Assembly: GCA_903858275.1 (NCBI GenBank)
Contig: CAIOIC010000126.1
Location: forward strand, 1-64,000
Direction: 5' to 3'
Source: an uncultured Verrucomicrobia subdivision 3 bacterium
GTDB taxonomy: Bacteria; Verrucomicrobiota; Verrucomicrobiia; Limisphaerales; UBA11358
DNA length: 64,000 bases
Shown one piece after another: positions 10,184 to 18,250 of the stretch. A program made the translations under genes and the position numbers. Numbering within the stretch: position 1 is the stretch's first letter; each line of letters opens with the position of its first letter. The notes below the pieces were generated by a model. The model had not been told where the DNA came from, ran no database searches, and saw only the letters and a list, made by a program, of their open reading frames with translations.

Positions 10184-10483
10184 GTGCCGCCGGCGACCTT
10201 TCTCCGTGAAACCGCCGGCGGCACTTTGCTTTCGGTGAAGCTCCAGCCGCGCGCCTCCAAGAATGAAATCGGCGAACCGCTCGGCAATGAATTGAAAATC
10301 AAAGTCACTGCGCCGCCGGTGGACGCGGCGGCGAACCAGGCGCTCGTGGAATTTCTGGCGGACAAGCTGGACTGCTCGCGCGGCAAGGTGGAATTGATCC
10401 GCGGCCAGACTTCCCGGCACAAGACGATCTTGATCCACGGTTTCACACCAGCGGAGGTCCTGGCCAGGATTTCCGGCAGTTGA
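10184..10483 (+). CDS. YggU/DUF167 family protein
   Basis: A 99-aa protein of the DUF167 (YggU) family, a small cytoplasmic fold of unknown function found widely in bacteria. The diagnostic segments are VKLQPRASKNEI, LKIKVTAPPVDAAANQAL and VELIRGQTSRHKTI. The start used is GTG at 10184. It is only 4 bases after a C9T7 tract, so translation initiation here is unusual and the start should be treated as tentative; no upstream purine-rich site is visible. It lies 31 bp before the DUF5069 gene. Confidence 0.88.
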   Translation: MPPATFLRETAGGTLLSVKLQPRASKNEIGEPLGNELKIKVTAPPVDAAANQALVEFLADKLDCSRGKVELIRGQTSRHKTILIHGFTPAEVLARISGS

Positions 10484-10514
10484 CACGCGCCGGCGGGCTG
10501 CCGATTATTCCCGC

Positions 10515-10940
10515 ATGAGCCAAATCATTTATCCCCGCAGCCCGCGCGAAACCATGGACGGCTGGCATTACCTGCCCCGCTACATTGACAAGATCCGCCT
10601 GCACCTCGCCGGCAAACTCCACGCCGACTATCAGGAAAATCTCGGACAGGCTTTCGACGGCTTCTGGCTCAAGACCGCCGGGCTGACGCATGAACAATTT
10701 GTGACGGTGGTGAAAAACTCCATCACCGACGGCGAAGTCTGCGACTGGGTGCGCCAGAATGTGAAGCGAACCCAGGCCGAAAAGGACGCGCATTGGAATG
10801 GCGTTTTGAGCAAACCGCTGGCGGGTGATGAAACGGCGCAAGCCCGACTCAAGAAGCGCAAGGAACAGGCCGGGCTTGGCCACCGCGACGACATCAAATG
10901 CTTTGTGGACATGCTCGACGCGGATGAGAAACGGATTTGA
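10515..10940 (+). CDS. DUF5069 domain protein
   Basis: A 141-aa cytoplasmic protein beginning with YPRSPRETMDGWHYLPR, then IDKIRLHLAGKLHADYQ, the hallmark of DUF5069. This family is common in Verrucomicrobiota. No enzymatic motif is recognised and the function is unknown. The C-terminal quarter is highly charged. It follows the YggU gene on the same strand and may share its transcript. Confidence 0.85.
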   Translation: MSQIIYPRSPRETMDGWHYLPRYIDKIRLHLAGKLHADYQENLGQAFDGFWLKTAGLTHEQFVTVVKNSITDGEVCDWVRQNVKRTQAEKDAHWNGVLSKPLAGDETAQARLKKRKEQAGLGHRDDIKCFVDMLDADEKRI

Positions 10941-11048
10941 TGGCGGTGGAAGCCGCTTTGAGTTGCGACAACGCAGATTTTCGCCTCGATTCTCTCCGAC
11001 GAAGCGATCAGGCAGGCAGTGGAGAAACAAACAACCAGAACCAAAAAA

Positions 11049-11489
11049 ATGAATATGCGAAACAACATCATCACGACCACCGCAGCGGCACTGCTGCTCA
11101 CCCTGGGCACTGCCTTCGCCGCCGAACTCCCCGTGCCGGAAGGCGGCATTGGTTTCCTCGGCGGGATGGAAGGCAAGCTGGGAACCAAAGACATCAACGG
11201 ACTAAGTTTTACCATCAAAGTGGAAAAGGTGACTGCGGAAGCGCCCAGAAGCAAAGCCGCCAATCCCGAGTCCCTGATCGGCAAAGAAGTCAAGGTCCTC
11301 ATCCGGCTGGTAAAGACCGAGGCCGGCGCGAATGTGCCGGCGGTTGAAGACCAGGATTTTGTCAAAGCACTTCAGCCCGACCAAGCGCTCAAATTGCGGG
11401 TGGTGAATTACAAAGGGAATGATTTTAACCTGGCGTGGAATGGGTGCTATCCCGATGCGAAACCGGGCAACGATCTGAAGCCGAAGTAA
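11049..11489 (+). CDS. Secreted protein of unknown function
   Basis: A 146-aa protein whose N terminus is a Sec signal peptide ending near ALGTAFA/AE. The ATG at 11049 is preferred over an in-frame start at 11019, because the latter adds a charged leader before the signal. The mature part is a small soluble beta-rich domain (LSFTIKVEKVTAE; GKEVKVLIRLVKTEAG; LKLRVVNYKGNDFNL). No family was recognised. A terminator lies 66 bp downstream, so the gene may be transcribed alone. Confidence 0.7.
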   Translation: MNMRNNIITTTAAALLLTLGTAFAAELPVPEGGIGFLGGMEGKLGTKDINGLSFTIKVEKVTAEAPRSKAANPESLIGKEVKVLIRLVKTEAGANVPAVEDQDFVKALQPDQALKLRVVNYKGNDFNLAWNGCYPDAKPGNDLKPK

Positions 11490-11555
11490 GCGGGCGACGG
11501 CAGAGGGAAAATCACGCCGCAACCATCAACTACAACACAACCGCTTAAACCAGAA

Positions 11556-11583
11556 CCCCCGCCGGTCGTCCGGCGGGGGTTTT
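11556..11583 (+). terminator. Rho-independent terminator
   Basis: A perfect 10-bp stem (CCCCCGCCGG / CCGGCGGGGG) with a TCGT loop is followed by TTTT. It ends the transcript of the secreted protein gene and separates it from the convergent TPR gene. Confidence 0.88.
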
Positions 11584-11597
11584 AATTTCGGGCTGCC

Positions 11598-12998
11598 TCA
11601 CTGGCCGGCGTAATGCGCATCCACCTTCGCGCCCACGTCGCGATAGTTGACGTCGGATTCGTAGAGCACCAGAAACTGTTCGATAGCCTCGGCTTTTTTG
11701 CCCATCTTTTCAAAGACGCAGCCAAGGTTGTAGATGAGGTCTTTTTTCTCATCGTCCAGCGCCGCCTTCTCCTTGATCGCGTTCTGCAGCGTGCGGACGG
11801 CGGAATCATTCATGTTGCGCCGGGCAAAACATTGCGCCAGATAGCTCATGGCCGCGAAACGCTTGTGCATGTTCTGCTGGGCTTTTTGAAATTCGCCGGT
11901 GGCCTCCGTGATTTTGCCGGCCTGGAAATAAAGCTGACCCAGCTCGAAGCGGATGGCCATATCGGTCGGATATTTCTCCGCGCGCTTCTGGCATTCGGCC
12001 AGTTTGTAGGCGTCTTTCTCCGCCTGAAGCCGCGCCGTCTGCTCCGCAAAATCCTCGGCCGCCGGGTCGAGCTGCGACAACTGCTGTTCAAACCGGCGCA
12101 CCGTCACGTCCGCCACCGCGCGGTCAATGGTCGCATCGCCACCGAGATCGGAACTCTGGATGCGCTGATAGTATTCCAGCGCGCGGTCATACTGCGCTTT
12201 CTGCGTGTAAAGCTCCGCCAGCGAGCGGACAATCTTGAGATTGCCCGGCTCGCCCTGCAGGCGCGCCTCGTATTCGCCGATCAGGCGTTCCGCCACGTCC
12301 TCGGTCTTCTGCACGCGCGCCTCCTGCTCCAGCGAAACCGCCTCCTCCTTGTTCCGCAAAACATCGCGATACGAACCTTCGCCGCCCTCCAGCGCGTTGT
12401 AGCCGCCCTCGTCGAGCGTCTTGTGGGCGGAAAGATTTTTCTGCGCCTGCTGCAATTCCGGGTCGTAGGGCGTGGTGCGGATGAGTTCATCCATGAATTT
12501 CTCCGCCACATCCGCCCGCCCGCCCGTCGCGGCCACCTGGTTGGCGAATTCAATCACCAGCGCCCGATCCTTCGGCGAATTTCTCACCATCGTCTCCAGC
12601 GACAACATCGCCGTCTGCGGCAACTCCAAGGCCATGGCCGCATCCACAATGATCCGGTGGGCGGAGGAATTGCCCGCATCATTGTTCAAAACCTGCTCGG
12701 CAATGGCCATCGCCTCGGCGGGATTCTTGCCCAACGTGATCTTCGCCTTCGCGATCTGCGGCGACGAACCGGCGCCGCTCATCATCTTTTTGAAAAAGCC
12801 CTTGTTCGCCACGGCGGCCTTCCGGGCCTGGACGGAGCGCAACGTCTTGCGGCATTCAAAAAATCCCGGCTCCTTCTCCAGCACCTGGCAGCACAGCGCG
12901 AGGGCGTAGTCGTAATTCTCATGCTGCACCGCCTCGCCAACCTTCGTATACAACCGGCGCAGATCCTGCGGAATTTCGTTAAGAAGTTTTTCTGGCAT
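11598..12998 (-). CDS. TPR-repeat protein
   Basis: A 466-aa, largely helical protein with many tetratricopeptide-like repeats, for example YDYALALCCQVLEKEPGFFE near the N terminus, then AQYDRALEYYQRI, KITEATGEFQKAQQ and KKAEAIEQFLVLYESDVNYR. No signal peptide or membrane segment is seen, so it is probably a cytoplasmic scaffold. Residues about 60-80 form a basic linker (GFFKKMMSGAG). It lies 27 bp upstream of aroC on the minus strand but downstream in transcription, so aroC and this gene may form an operon. Precise role unknown. Confidence 0.85.
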   Translation of the reverse strand: MPEKLLNEIPQDLRRLYTKVGEAVQHENYDYALALCCQVLEKEPGFFECRKTLRSVQARKAAVANKGFFKKMMSGAGSSPQIAKAKITLGKNPAEAMAIAEQVLNNDAGNSSAHRIIVDAAMALELPQTAMLSLETMVRNSPKDRALVIEFANQVAATGGRADVAEKFMDELIRTTPYDPELQQAQKNLSAHKTLDEGGYNALEGGEGSYRDVLRNKEEAVSLEQEARVQKTEDVAERLIGEYEARLQGEPGNLKIVRSLAELYTQKAQYDRALEYYQRIQSSDLGGDATIDRAVADVTVRRFEQQLSQLDPAAEDFAEQTARLQAEKDAYKLAECQKRAEKYPTDMAIRFELGQLYFQAGKITEATGEFQKAQQNMHKRFAAMSYLAQCFARRNMNDSAVRTLQNAIKEKAALDDEKKDLIYNLGCVFEKMGKKAEAIEQFLVLYESDVNYRDVGAKVDAHYAGQ

Positions 12999-13025
12999 AA
13001 TTCAATGTGTGTCTGTTTGAAAAAA

Positions 13026-14108
13026 TCAGCCGCACTGCGCCCGCTGCCGGAGCGCGTGATCCACGAGCACCAGCGCGGTCATCGCCTCCACCATCGGCAC
13101 GGCGCGCGGCAGCACGCACGCATCGTGCCGGCCCCGGCCTTTGAGCGTGGTGTTGTGCAACTTCACATCCACCGTGTTTTGTTTGTGCATGACGGTCGCC
13201 ACCGGCTTGAACGCCGTGCGAAAGAAAATCGTCTCACCGTTGGAGATGCCGCCCTGGATGCCGCCGGAACGGTTCGTGGTGGTGAACACCTTCCCGCCCC
13301 GCGCCCGGATGGCGTCGTTGTGCTCCAGGCCGGTCAACAAAATGCCGGCAAAGCCGTCGCCGCTCTCGAAACCCTTGCAGGCGGGCAGGCTCAACATCGC
13401 CTTCGCCAGATCCGCCTCCAGCTTGTCGAACACCGGCTCGCCCCAGCCCGCGGGAACGCCGCGCGCAACGCCCTCGACGATGCCGCCGACGGTGTTGCCT
13501 TCATTGCGGATCCGCTCGATGAGCCGGATCATTTTCGCAGCCGCTTTCGGATCGGGGCAGCGAACGATGTTCGCCTCCACGTCTTTCAGCTTCACCCGGT
13601 CGGGGTTCACCTCACCGATGATCTTCTGCACCTGCTTGACGTAGGCGAGCACCTCCACGCCGAATTTCTCGCGCAGTATTTTTTTGGCAATCGCCCCGGC
13701 GGCGACGCGGCCGATCGTCTCGCGCGCGCTCGCGCGACCGCCGCCCTGCCAGGCGCGGATGCCGTATTTGGCGAAGTAAGTGAAATCCGCGTGCGAAGGA
13801 CGAAACTTGTCCTGCATCTCATTGTAAGCCTCGGAACGCTGGTCCTCATTTTTCACCCACATCGAGATGGGCGTGCCCAGCGTGAGGCCGGTGGAGGAAA
13901 TGCCGGAAAGGATCTGCACCGTGTCCGATTCCTTGCGCGGGGTGACGATCTTGGACTGGCCGGGACGACGGCGGTCGAGGTCCGGCTGGATGTCCGCCCC
14001 GGAAAGTTTCAGGCGCGGCGGACAACCATCCACGACGACACCGATGCCGCCGCCGTGCGATTCGCCCCACGTCGAGATGCGGAACAATTGTCCAAAGCTG
14101 CTTGCCAT
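13026..14108 (-). CDS. aroC: Chorismate synthase
   Basis: Last enzyme of the shikimate pathway, converting EPSP to chorismate with reduced FMN; 360 aa from the ATG at 14108 ([12 protein letters not shown]). An in-frame start five codons earlier is less family-like. Signatures are the N-terminal [19 protein letters not shown], the RRRPGQSKI segment, and the conserved [19 protein letters not shown] helix. The length matches the family. Transcription continues toward the TPR gene. Chorismate feeds the tryptophan branch to which trpA, 1.2 kb away, belongs, though the two genes are not adjacent. Confidence 0.98.
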   Translation of the reverse strand: MASSFGQLFRISTWGESHGGGIGVVVDGCPPRLKLSGADIQPDLDRRRPGQSKIVTPRKESDTVQILSGISSTGLTLGTPISMWVKNEDQRSEAYNEMQDKFRPSHADFTYFAKYGIRAWQGGGRASARETIGRVAAGAIAKKILREKFGVEVLAYVKQVQKIIGEVNPDRVKLKDVEANIVRCPDPKAAAKMIRLIERIRNEGNTVGGIVEGVARGVPAGWGEPVFDKLEADLAKAMLSLPACKGFESGDGFAGILLTGLEHNDAIRARGGKVFTTTNRSGGIQGGISNGETIFFRTAFKPVATVMHKQNTVDVKLHNTTLKGRGRHDACVLPRAVPMVEAMTALVLVDHALRQRAQCG

Positions 14109-14340
14109 GCCTTGAGTGTGCAAAAATTCCGCCGTGCGGTCAAATCAGGGATTAAACCCGCCCTCCCCCGCGCCAGCGACAAAAACCCGCCGCGACGCCG
14201 GGCGAGACGGATTGGAGCAAGGAAGGTTTGGTGGTGGCCTAATCATAATCTTAATCCCCATGGAACAATGATTACGATCAGGACAGTGCCGAATGTTTTC
14301 CCGTTTGCCTGCCCGGCACAAACGCGCTAGATTTGTGCCC

Positions 14341-14535
14341 ATGAGCACGCATGAGCTTGTTGAAAAAGAAGTAGCCGGGCTGCCTGAATCCATGCAGCGC
14401 GAGGTCTATGACTTTGCCCGCTTCCTGCGGTTCAAACGCGAAGAGGAATCCTTCAACGGCCTGCTTTTGAGCGAAACCGCCCTCGCCCGCGATTGGAACA
14501 CCCCGGAGGAGGATGCCGCATGGGCAAGCCTCTAG
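14341..14535 (+). CDS. Putative antitoxin (DUF2281-like)
   Basis: A 64-aa acidic protein (MSTHELVEKEVAGLPE...) with the EVYDFARFLRFKREEE helix typical of DUF2281-like antitoxins; such proteins usually bind the operator and neutralise the partner toxin through a flexible acidic tail. The ATG at 14341 is preferred over an in-frame one at 14293 because the latter adds an unrelated basic leader. It overlaps the MazF-like gene by 16 nt, the usual antitoxin-first arrangement. Family assignment rests on short sequence features and context. Confidence 0.75.
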   Translation: MSTHELVEKEVAGLPESMQREVYDFARFLRFKREEESFNGLLLSETALARDWNTPEEDAAWASL

Positions 14536-14849
14536 TCGGTGAAGTCGTGGTGCTGGCCTTCCCGCAGACCAACCTCCAATCCGGCAAACGCCGCCCCGCC
14601 CTCGTCGTGGCGGACTTGCCCGGCGACGATTTGATTCTTTGCCAGATCACCAGCCAGTCGCGTCATGACGGCCAGTCCGTGCCGCTGCTCATGGCTGATT
14701 TTGAAAGCGGACGGCTCGCGTTGGACAGCTTCATCCGCCCGCAACGCCTCTTTACCGTGGAACAAGGGGTGATTCTCTACGCCGCCGGCAAGATCAAAAA
14801 CCCCAAGCTTCAGGAAGTGAAAGCCAGCCTCCGCCAACTCTTCGCCTAG
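14520..14849 (+). CDS. PemK/MazF-like toxin
   Basis: A 109-aa protein with the compact beta-barrel pattern of MazF/PemK endoribonucleases: VGEVVVLAFPQTN near the start, KRRPALVVAD with the conserved Arg-Pro-Ala-Leu-Val, then ILCQITSQSR carrying the typical Thr-Ser of the RNA-binding face. The start at ATG 14520 lies inside the antitoxin gene. The pair forms a type II toxin-antitoxin module between aroC and a decayed gene end. Activity is inferred from family only. Confidence 0.85.
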   Translation: MGKPLVGEVVVLAFPQTNLQSGKRRPALVVADLPGDDLILCQITSQSRHDGQSVPLLMADFESGRLALDSFIRPQRLFTVEQGVILYAAGKIKNPKLQEVKASLRQLFA

Positions 14850-14947
14850 CCGACAGCACTCAAAAACCCCGCCAAGGTGTCAGGCAAAAATCAATCCAGC
14901 CATGGCAATCTGTGGATTAATGGGGCACCCCTTCAACTGCAACCATC

Positions 14948-15025
14948 CTAAGGCGCGGTCACGCGGTAGAAGCGCTGGCGGCTGTCTCCGGGCGGGTTGG
15001 TGAAGTTGTATTGGCCGGAACCATT
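14948..15025 (-). pseudogene. C-terminal remnant of a secreted protein
   Basis: The minus strand reads NGSGQYNFTNPPGDSRQRFY followed by RVTAP and a TAG stop at 14948. This is the type of C-terminal tail seen on secreted proteins in this window (compare FFRLRH and FFRLNPN at the ends of the genes at 51126 and 60752). The upstream part of the frame is lost where the palindromic repeat at 15029-15076 begins. About 26 codons survive and no start is available, so this is a gene end truncated by rearrangement or repeat insertion. Confidence 0.6.
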
Positions 15026-15028
15026 ATG

Positions 15029-15076
15029 TAGCGTCGAGGCTATGCCTCGAGGGATTGAGCCGCAGGCTCAACGCTA
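15029..15076. repeat. Compound palindromic repeat (TAGCGT...ACGCTA)
   Basis: Outer arms TAGCGT and ACGCTA enclose two hairpins, CGAGGC-TAT-GCCTCG and TGAGCC-GCA-GGCTCA. Single-hairpin relatives occur at 32658-32674, 32741-32759 and 37396-37411. It abuts the broken gene end at 14948-15025. Confidence 0.75.
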
Positions 15077-15103
15077 TAATCGTTTACTGTCTGGCCGCGG
15101 TTC

Positions 15104-15245
15104 ATCCGGGAACCGTTTGGACTGCGGCGGCAAGCGCAGCGCCACGCCGCTTTCGCTCTGCCACCGCACTCCAAGCCACTGCGGGTCACAGACCCGCGCT
15201 CCGGTTTCAAACCGGGACACTGCCGAGGCCGGCTTCGTCCGCCAT
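15104..15245. repeat. GC-rich repeat-like block before trpA
   Basis: A GC-rich non-coding stretch of short imperfect palindromes (GCGGCAAGCGCAGCGCCACG; GCGGGTCACAGACCCGC; CCGGTTTCAAACCGG). It resembles interspersed blocks I associate with Verrucomicrobiota genomes. No credible reading frame spans it. It occupies most of the gap before trpA. Confidence 0.4.
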
Positions 15246-15290
15246 TTTCCAAACTTGAAACTTGCAACCCGAACCCTGAAACTGCGGCGA

Positions 15291-16091
15291 ATGAACCGCA
15301 TCGTCGAGAAGTTCGCCCAGTTGAAGCAAGCCGGTAAAAAAGGTCTGGTCGTCTACATCGGCGCGGGCGATCCCCACCTCGAAGCCACGCGGCAACTGGC
15401 GCTGGCCTTTGACCGCGCGGGCGTGGATGTGCTGGAACTCGGCGTGCCGTTCAGCGATCCGCTGGCCGACGGTCTGGTGAACCAGCTCGCCGCCCAGCGC
15501 GGCCTGGAATCCGGCACCACCCCGCCCAAGCTGCTGGCGACCGTGGCGGCCATCCGCAAGGAATCGCAACTGCCCATCGTCCTCTACCTCTATTTCAACC
15601 TGATCCACAAGGTCGGCCTGGAGAAATTCATCTCGGACTGCGCCCAGGCGGGGGTGGACGGCCTGCTCGTCCTCGATCTGCCGCCGGAGGAATCGGACAA
15701 TTACGAGGCGCTGATGAAAAAAGCGGGCCTCTGCCACATCTATCTGGTCGCCCCGACCACGCCGGAAGACCGGATGGAGCTCATCGTCAAGCGCGGCGCG
15801 GGTTTCATCTATTACATCTCCCGCGAAGGCGTCACCGGCATGCAGACGAGCGTGGCCACGAATCTGGCCACGCAGATCGCCAGGCTGCGCGCGCACACGA
15901 GCCTGCCCATCGCCGTGGGCTTCGGCATCTCGAATCCCGATCAAGCCAAGGCGGTCGCCAAGGAAGGCGACGCGTGCGTGGTGGGCAGCGCCATCGTGAA
16001 CCAGATCGCCCAGCACGGAAAATCGCCGGAACTCGTCGCGAAGGTCGGGGCGTTCGTGAAATCGCTGGCGGAGGCGGTGAAAACCATTTAA
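15291..16091 (+). CDS. trpA: Tryptophan synthase alpha chain
   Basis: Cleaves indole-3-glycerol phosphate to indole and glyceraldehyde 3-phosphate, passing indole to TrpB; 266 aa. Both catalytic acids sit at the canonical positions: Glu49 (VLELGVPFSDP) and Asp60 (PLADG). The phosphate-binding end is present (AVGFGISNP, VVGSAIV). The in-frame opening further upstream (14997) runs through repeats, so the ATG at 15291 is chosen. No trpB or other trp gene is in the window on either side, so the gene stands apart from any trp operon here. Identification is firm. Confidence 0.97.
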   Translation: MNRIVEKFAQLKQAGKKGLVVYIGAGDPHLEATRQLALAFDRAGVDVLELGVPFSDPLADGLVNQLAAQRGLESGTTPPKLLATVAAIRKESQLPIVLYLYFNLIHKVGLEKFISDCAQAGVDGLLVLDLPPEESDNYEALMKKAGLCHIYLVAPTTPEDRMELIVKRGAGFIYYISREGVTGMQTSVATNLATQIARLRAHTSLPIAVGFGISNPDQAKAVAKEGDACVVGSAIVNQIAQHGKSPELVAKVGAFVKSLAEAVKTI

Positions 16092-16095
16092 TCAA

Positions 16096-16125
16096 CCACG
16101 GATAAACACAGATGGACACGGATGA
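16096..16125. repeat. CACGGATG-family repeat, left copy
   Basis: A 30-bp unit ACCACGGATAAACACAGATG continuing GACACGGATG. It contains the ATG start codon of the GxxExxY gene. It matches 24 of 30 bases of the reverse complement of 16527-16556, so the gene is bracketed by inverted copies. Confidence 0.8.
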
Positions 16126-16522
16126 AAGACCGGATTTGCGGCGCGGCGGAGAATCCAAGCTGATTCTGAAGGCGGAAACCGAGAAAATCATCGGATTTGC
16201 ATTTGAAGTCCTGAACGAAATCGGGCATGGATTGCACGAGAAGATTTACGAGAATGCACTAACCGTTCTGTTCAGGCAAATTGGCACGGCATTTGACCAA
16301 CAGCGCCGGTTTCCGGTTTTGTTTCGCGGCGAACAGGTGGGGGAATTTATCCCCGACCTGATTACTTTCGGCTCGGTGATTGTGGACACAAAGGTGATTG
16401 ACCGAATCACGGATGTGGAACGCGGGCAGATGTTGAATTATCTGCGCATTACGAAGCTGCGCGTTGGTTTGATTTTGAATTTCAAAAAGCCGAAGCTGGA
16501 ATTTGAGCGCGTAGTTTTGTGA
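16112..16522 (+). CDS. GxxExxY protein (PD-(D/E)XK nuclease fold)
   Basis: A 136-aa member of the GxxExxY family, which belongs to the PD-(D/E)XK nuclease superfamily; biological function is not established. The name motif is GLHEKIY (Gly40, Glu43, Tyr46). Candidate nuclease residues are Asp82 (IPDLITFG), Asp92-x-Lys94 (VIVDTK) and a QxxxY motif at 106-110. The start ATG lies inside the left inverted repeat, so the first residues (MDTDE) are repeat-encoded. The gene sits alone between trpA and manC, enclosed by inverted copies of a short repeat, as if transferred as a unit. A second, broken member of the family lies at 27880-28253. Confidence 0.88.
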   Translation: MDTDERPDLRRGGESKLILKAETEKIIGFAFEVLNEIGHGLHEKIYENALTVLFRQIGTAFDQQRRFPVLFRGEQVGEFIPDLITFGSVIVDTKVIDRITDVERGQMLNYLRITKLRVGLILNFKKPKLEFERVVL

Positions 16523-16526
16523 ATGG

Positions 16527-16556
16527 CATCCGTATTTATCCGTGTCCATCCGTGGT
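16527..16556. repeat. CACGGATG-family repeat, right copy
   Basis: Inverted partner of 16096-16125 (begins CATCCGTATTTATCCGTGTC). It starts 4 bp after the GxxExxY stop codon and ends 9 bp before the manC start. Confidence 0.8.
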
Positions 16557-16565
16557 AAAGAATTT

Positions 16566-17702
16566 ATGAGCACCAAATCAAAGACCGACATCAAAGACAG
16601 GTTTGTCATCATCATGGCCGGGGGGCGCGGCGAGCGCTTCTGGCCGCTGAGCCGCGAGAAGACGCCCAAACAACTGCTGGCCATCCTCGGCAAAAAATCC
16701 TTTCTGCAGGAAGCCGTCGAGCGCGTGCTGCCGCTCGTGCCGGCGAAAAACATCTTCATCATCACCAACGAAGTCCAGGCGCCGGAAGTGCGCAAGCAAC
16801 TGCCGAAGCTGCCCAAGGACAACGTCGTGGCCGAACCGGTCGGCCGCGACACCTGCGCTGCCGTGACGCTCGGCGCGGCACTCGTCGGCGCGCGCTCCAC
16901 CACCGGCGTGATGGCCGTGCTGCCGGCGGACCATGTCATTCCGGACGCGAAGAAGTTTCAGCAGGTGTTGTCCGACGCGTTCGACGTGGCGGCGCAGGGC
17001 CAGGCGATCGTCACCATCGGCATCAAACCCACCGAACCGGCGACCGGCTACGGCTACATCCAGACCGGAACCGAACTGCCCACGCCGGCCGGCGGGAAGA
17101 AGACCAAGACGATTTTTTACAAGGCGGAGCGCTTTGTGGAAAAGCCGAATTTTGAGACCGCGCTGGAATACGTCAACAGCGGCCAGTATCGCTGGAACGC
17201 GGGTATGTTTGTCTGGAGCTTCATCACGGTCACGAACGGCCTGGAGAAGCATCAGCCGGAGATGTTCGCCGCGTGCCAGCGGTGGTTCAAAGTCGCGGCC
17301 AACCCCGCCAAGCTCGCGAAAGTGCTGGCGAAGGAATATCCGGACATCAAAAAAATCTCGATCGATTTCGCGCTGATGGAAAAGGCGCAGAACGTCATCG
17401 TGGCCGACGGCGCGTTTGAATGGGACGACCTCGGCGCGTGGCCGGCGCTCGCCCGGCACGTCAAACAGGACGCCGAAGGCAACGCCGCCGTGGCGGATTT
17501 CATCCACGTGGACGCCGCACGGAACATCATCTACGACGCGCGCACCAAAAACCGCACGCCCATCGCGGTGGTCGGCCTGCGGGATTCGATTTTGGTGCAG
17601 ACGGACGACGCGGTGCTCCTGGCGCACAAATCGCAGGCGCAAAAGATCAAGGAACTGGTCAGGAAAATGGCCGAGGACCCGAGATTGAAGAAGCTGGTTT
17701 AG
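16566..17702 (+). CDS. manC: Mannose-1-phosphate guanylyltransferase
   Basis: Makes GDP-mannose from mannose 1-phosphate and GTP for surface polysaccharides; 378 aa, the size of a single-domain enzyme without the C-terminal isomerase domain. The nucleotidyltransferase motif is [16 protein letters not shown], followed by KQLLAILG, then AVLPADHVI for metal and sugar binding, and [13 protein letters not shown]. The ATG at 16566 is chosen over an in-frame start in the repeat upstream. The gene ends in a 4-nt tail-to-tail overlap with gcvH on the opposite strand, leaving no room for a terminator between them. Confidence 0.95.
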   Translation: MSTKSKTDIKDRFVIIMAGGRGERFWPLSREKTPKQLLAILGKKSFLQEAVERVLPLVPAKNIFIITNEVQAPEVRKQLPKLPKDNVVAEPVGRDTCAAVTLGAALVGARSTTGVMAVLPADHVIPDAKKFQQVLSDAFDVAAQGQAIVTIGIKPTEPATGYGYIQTGTELPTPAGGKKTKTIFYKAERFVEKPNFETALEYVNSGQYRWNAGMFVWSFITVTNGLEKHQPEMFAACQRWFKVAANPAKLAKVLAKEYPDIKKISIDFALMEKAQNVIVADGAFEWDDLGAWPALARHVKQDAEGNAAVADFIHVDAARNIIYDARTKNRTPIAVVGLRDSILVQTDDAVLLAHKSQAQKIKELVRKMAEDPRLKKLV

Positions 17703-18082
17703 CCGCCAATCTGCTTCTGATAATCCGCCGGCGAGAGCAGCGCGCCCAGTTCGGCGGGATTGCTCAATTTGATTTTATAAAACCAGCCGTCGGTATCGGG
17801 CGCGGTGTTCACGAGCGCGGGGTTGTCCACCACGGCAGGATTGACGGCGGTGATTTCGCCGCTAACGGGAGAATAGATATCGCTCGCGGTCTTGACGGAT
17901 TCCACGACGGCGCAGGCTTCGCCCGCCTTGACCTTACGGCCCACGGCGGGCAGTTCCACAAACACGATGTCGGTCAGCTCATGCTGCGCGTGGTCGGTGA
18001 TGCCGACGACGGCGGTATCGCCGCTGACGCGGACCCATTCGTGTGACTTGGCGTATTTCAGATCAGAAGGAACATTGCTCAT
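17699..18082 (-). CDS. gcvH: Glycine cleavage system H protein
   Basis: Lipoyl carrier that shuttles the aminomethyl group between GcvP and GcvT; 127 aa, family length. The lipoylated lysine is Lys64 in [15 protein letters not shown], and the N terminus ([10 protein letters not shown]) and [14 protein letters not shown] segment are typical. It lies directly downstream of the nuo operon in the same direction, separated by 168 bp that contain a palindromic repeat. Its partner gcvT lies on the far side of that operon at 31374. No gcvP is present in the window. Confidence 0.97.
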   Translation of the reverse strand: MSNVPSDLKYAKSHEWVRVSGDTAVVGITDHAQHELTDIVFVELPAVGRKVKAGEACAVVESVKTASDIYSPVSGEITAVNPAVVDNPALVNTAPDTDGWFYKIKLSNPAELGALLSPADYQKQIGG

Positions 18083-18160
18083 AAATTGTGGGTGTATTTC
18101 ACAGCAAAGAAGCTAAGACGCAAAGCAGAATCTTTCGGGCGAGAAAACCGGGGATTATTT

Positions 18161-18217
18161 TATAAGGAATCCAAGAGGCCAGGAGAATTTGATTTCATGG
18201 TTTCATGGACTCCTTAT
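18161..18217. repeat. ATAAGGAAaCCA palindrome (family A)
   Basis: Left arm begins TATAAGGAATCCAAGAGGCC; right arm ends TTTCATGGACTCCTTAT. The arms are imperfect reverse complements. This is one of several copies in the nuo region (24860-24922, 27745-27867, 28259-28282, 29464-29516) with a half copy at 37187-37210. Confidence 0.8.
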
Positions 18218-18250
18218 CTAAAACAATTTCCCGGCCAGCATGGCTTCTCA

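Noticed and set aside
11613..14330. Long plus-strand open frame (905 aa) opposite the TPR gene and aroC
   Set aside because: It covers two confident minus-strand genes and looks like an antisense artefact of GC-rich codon use.
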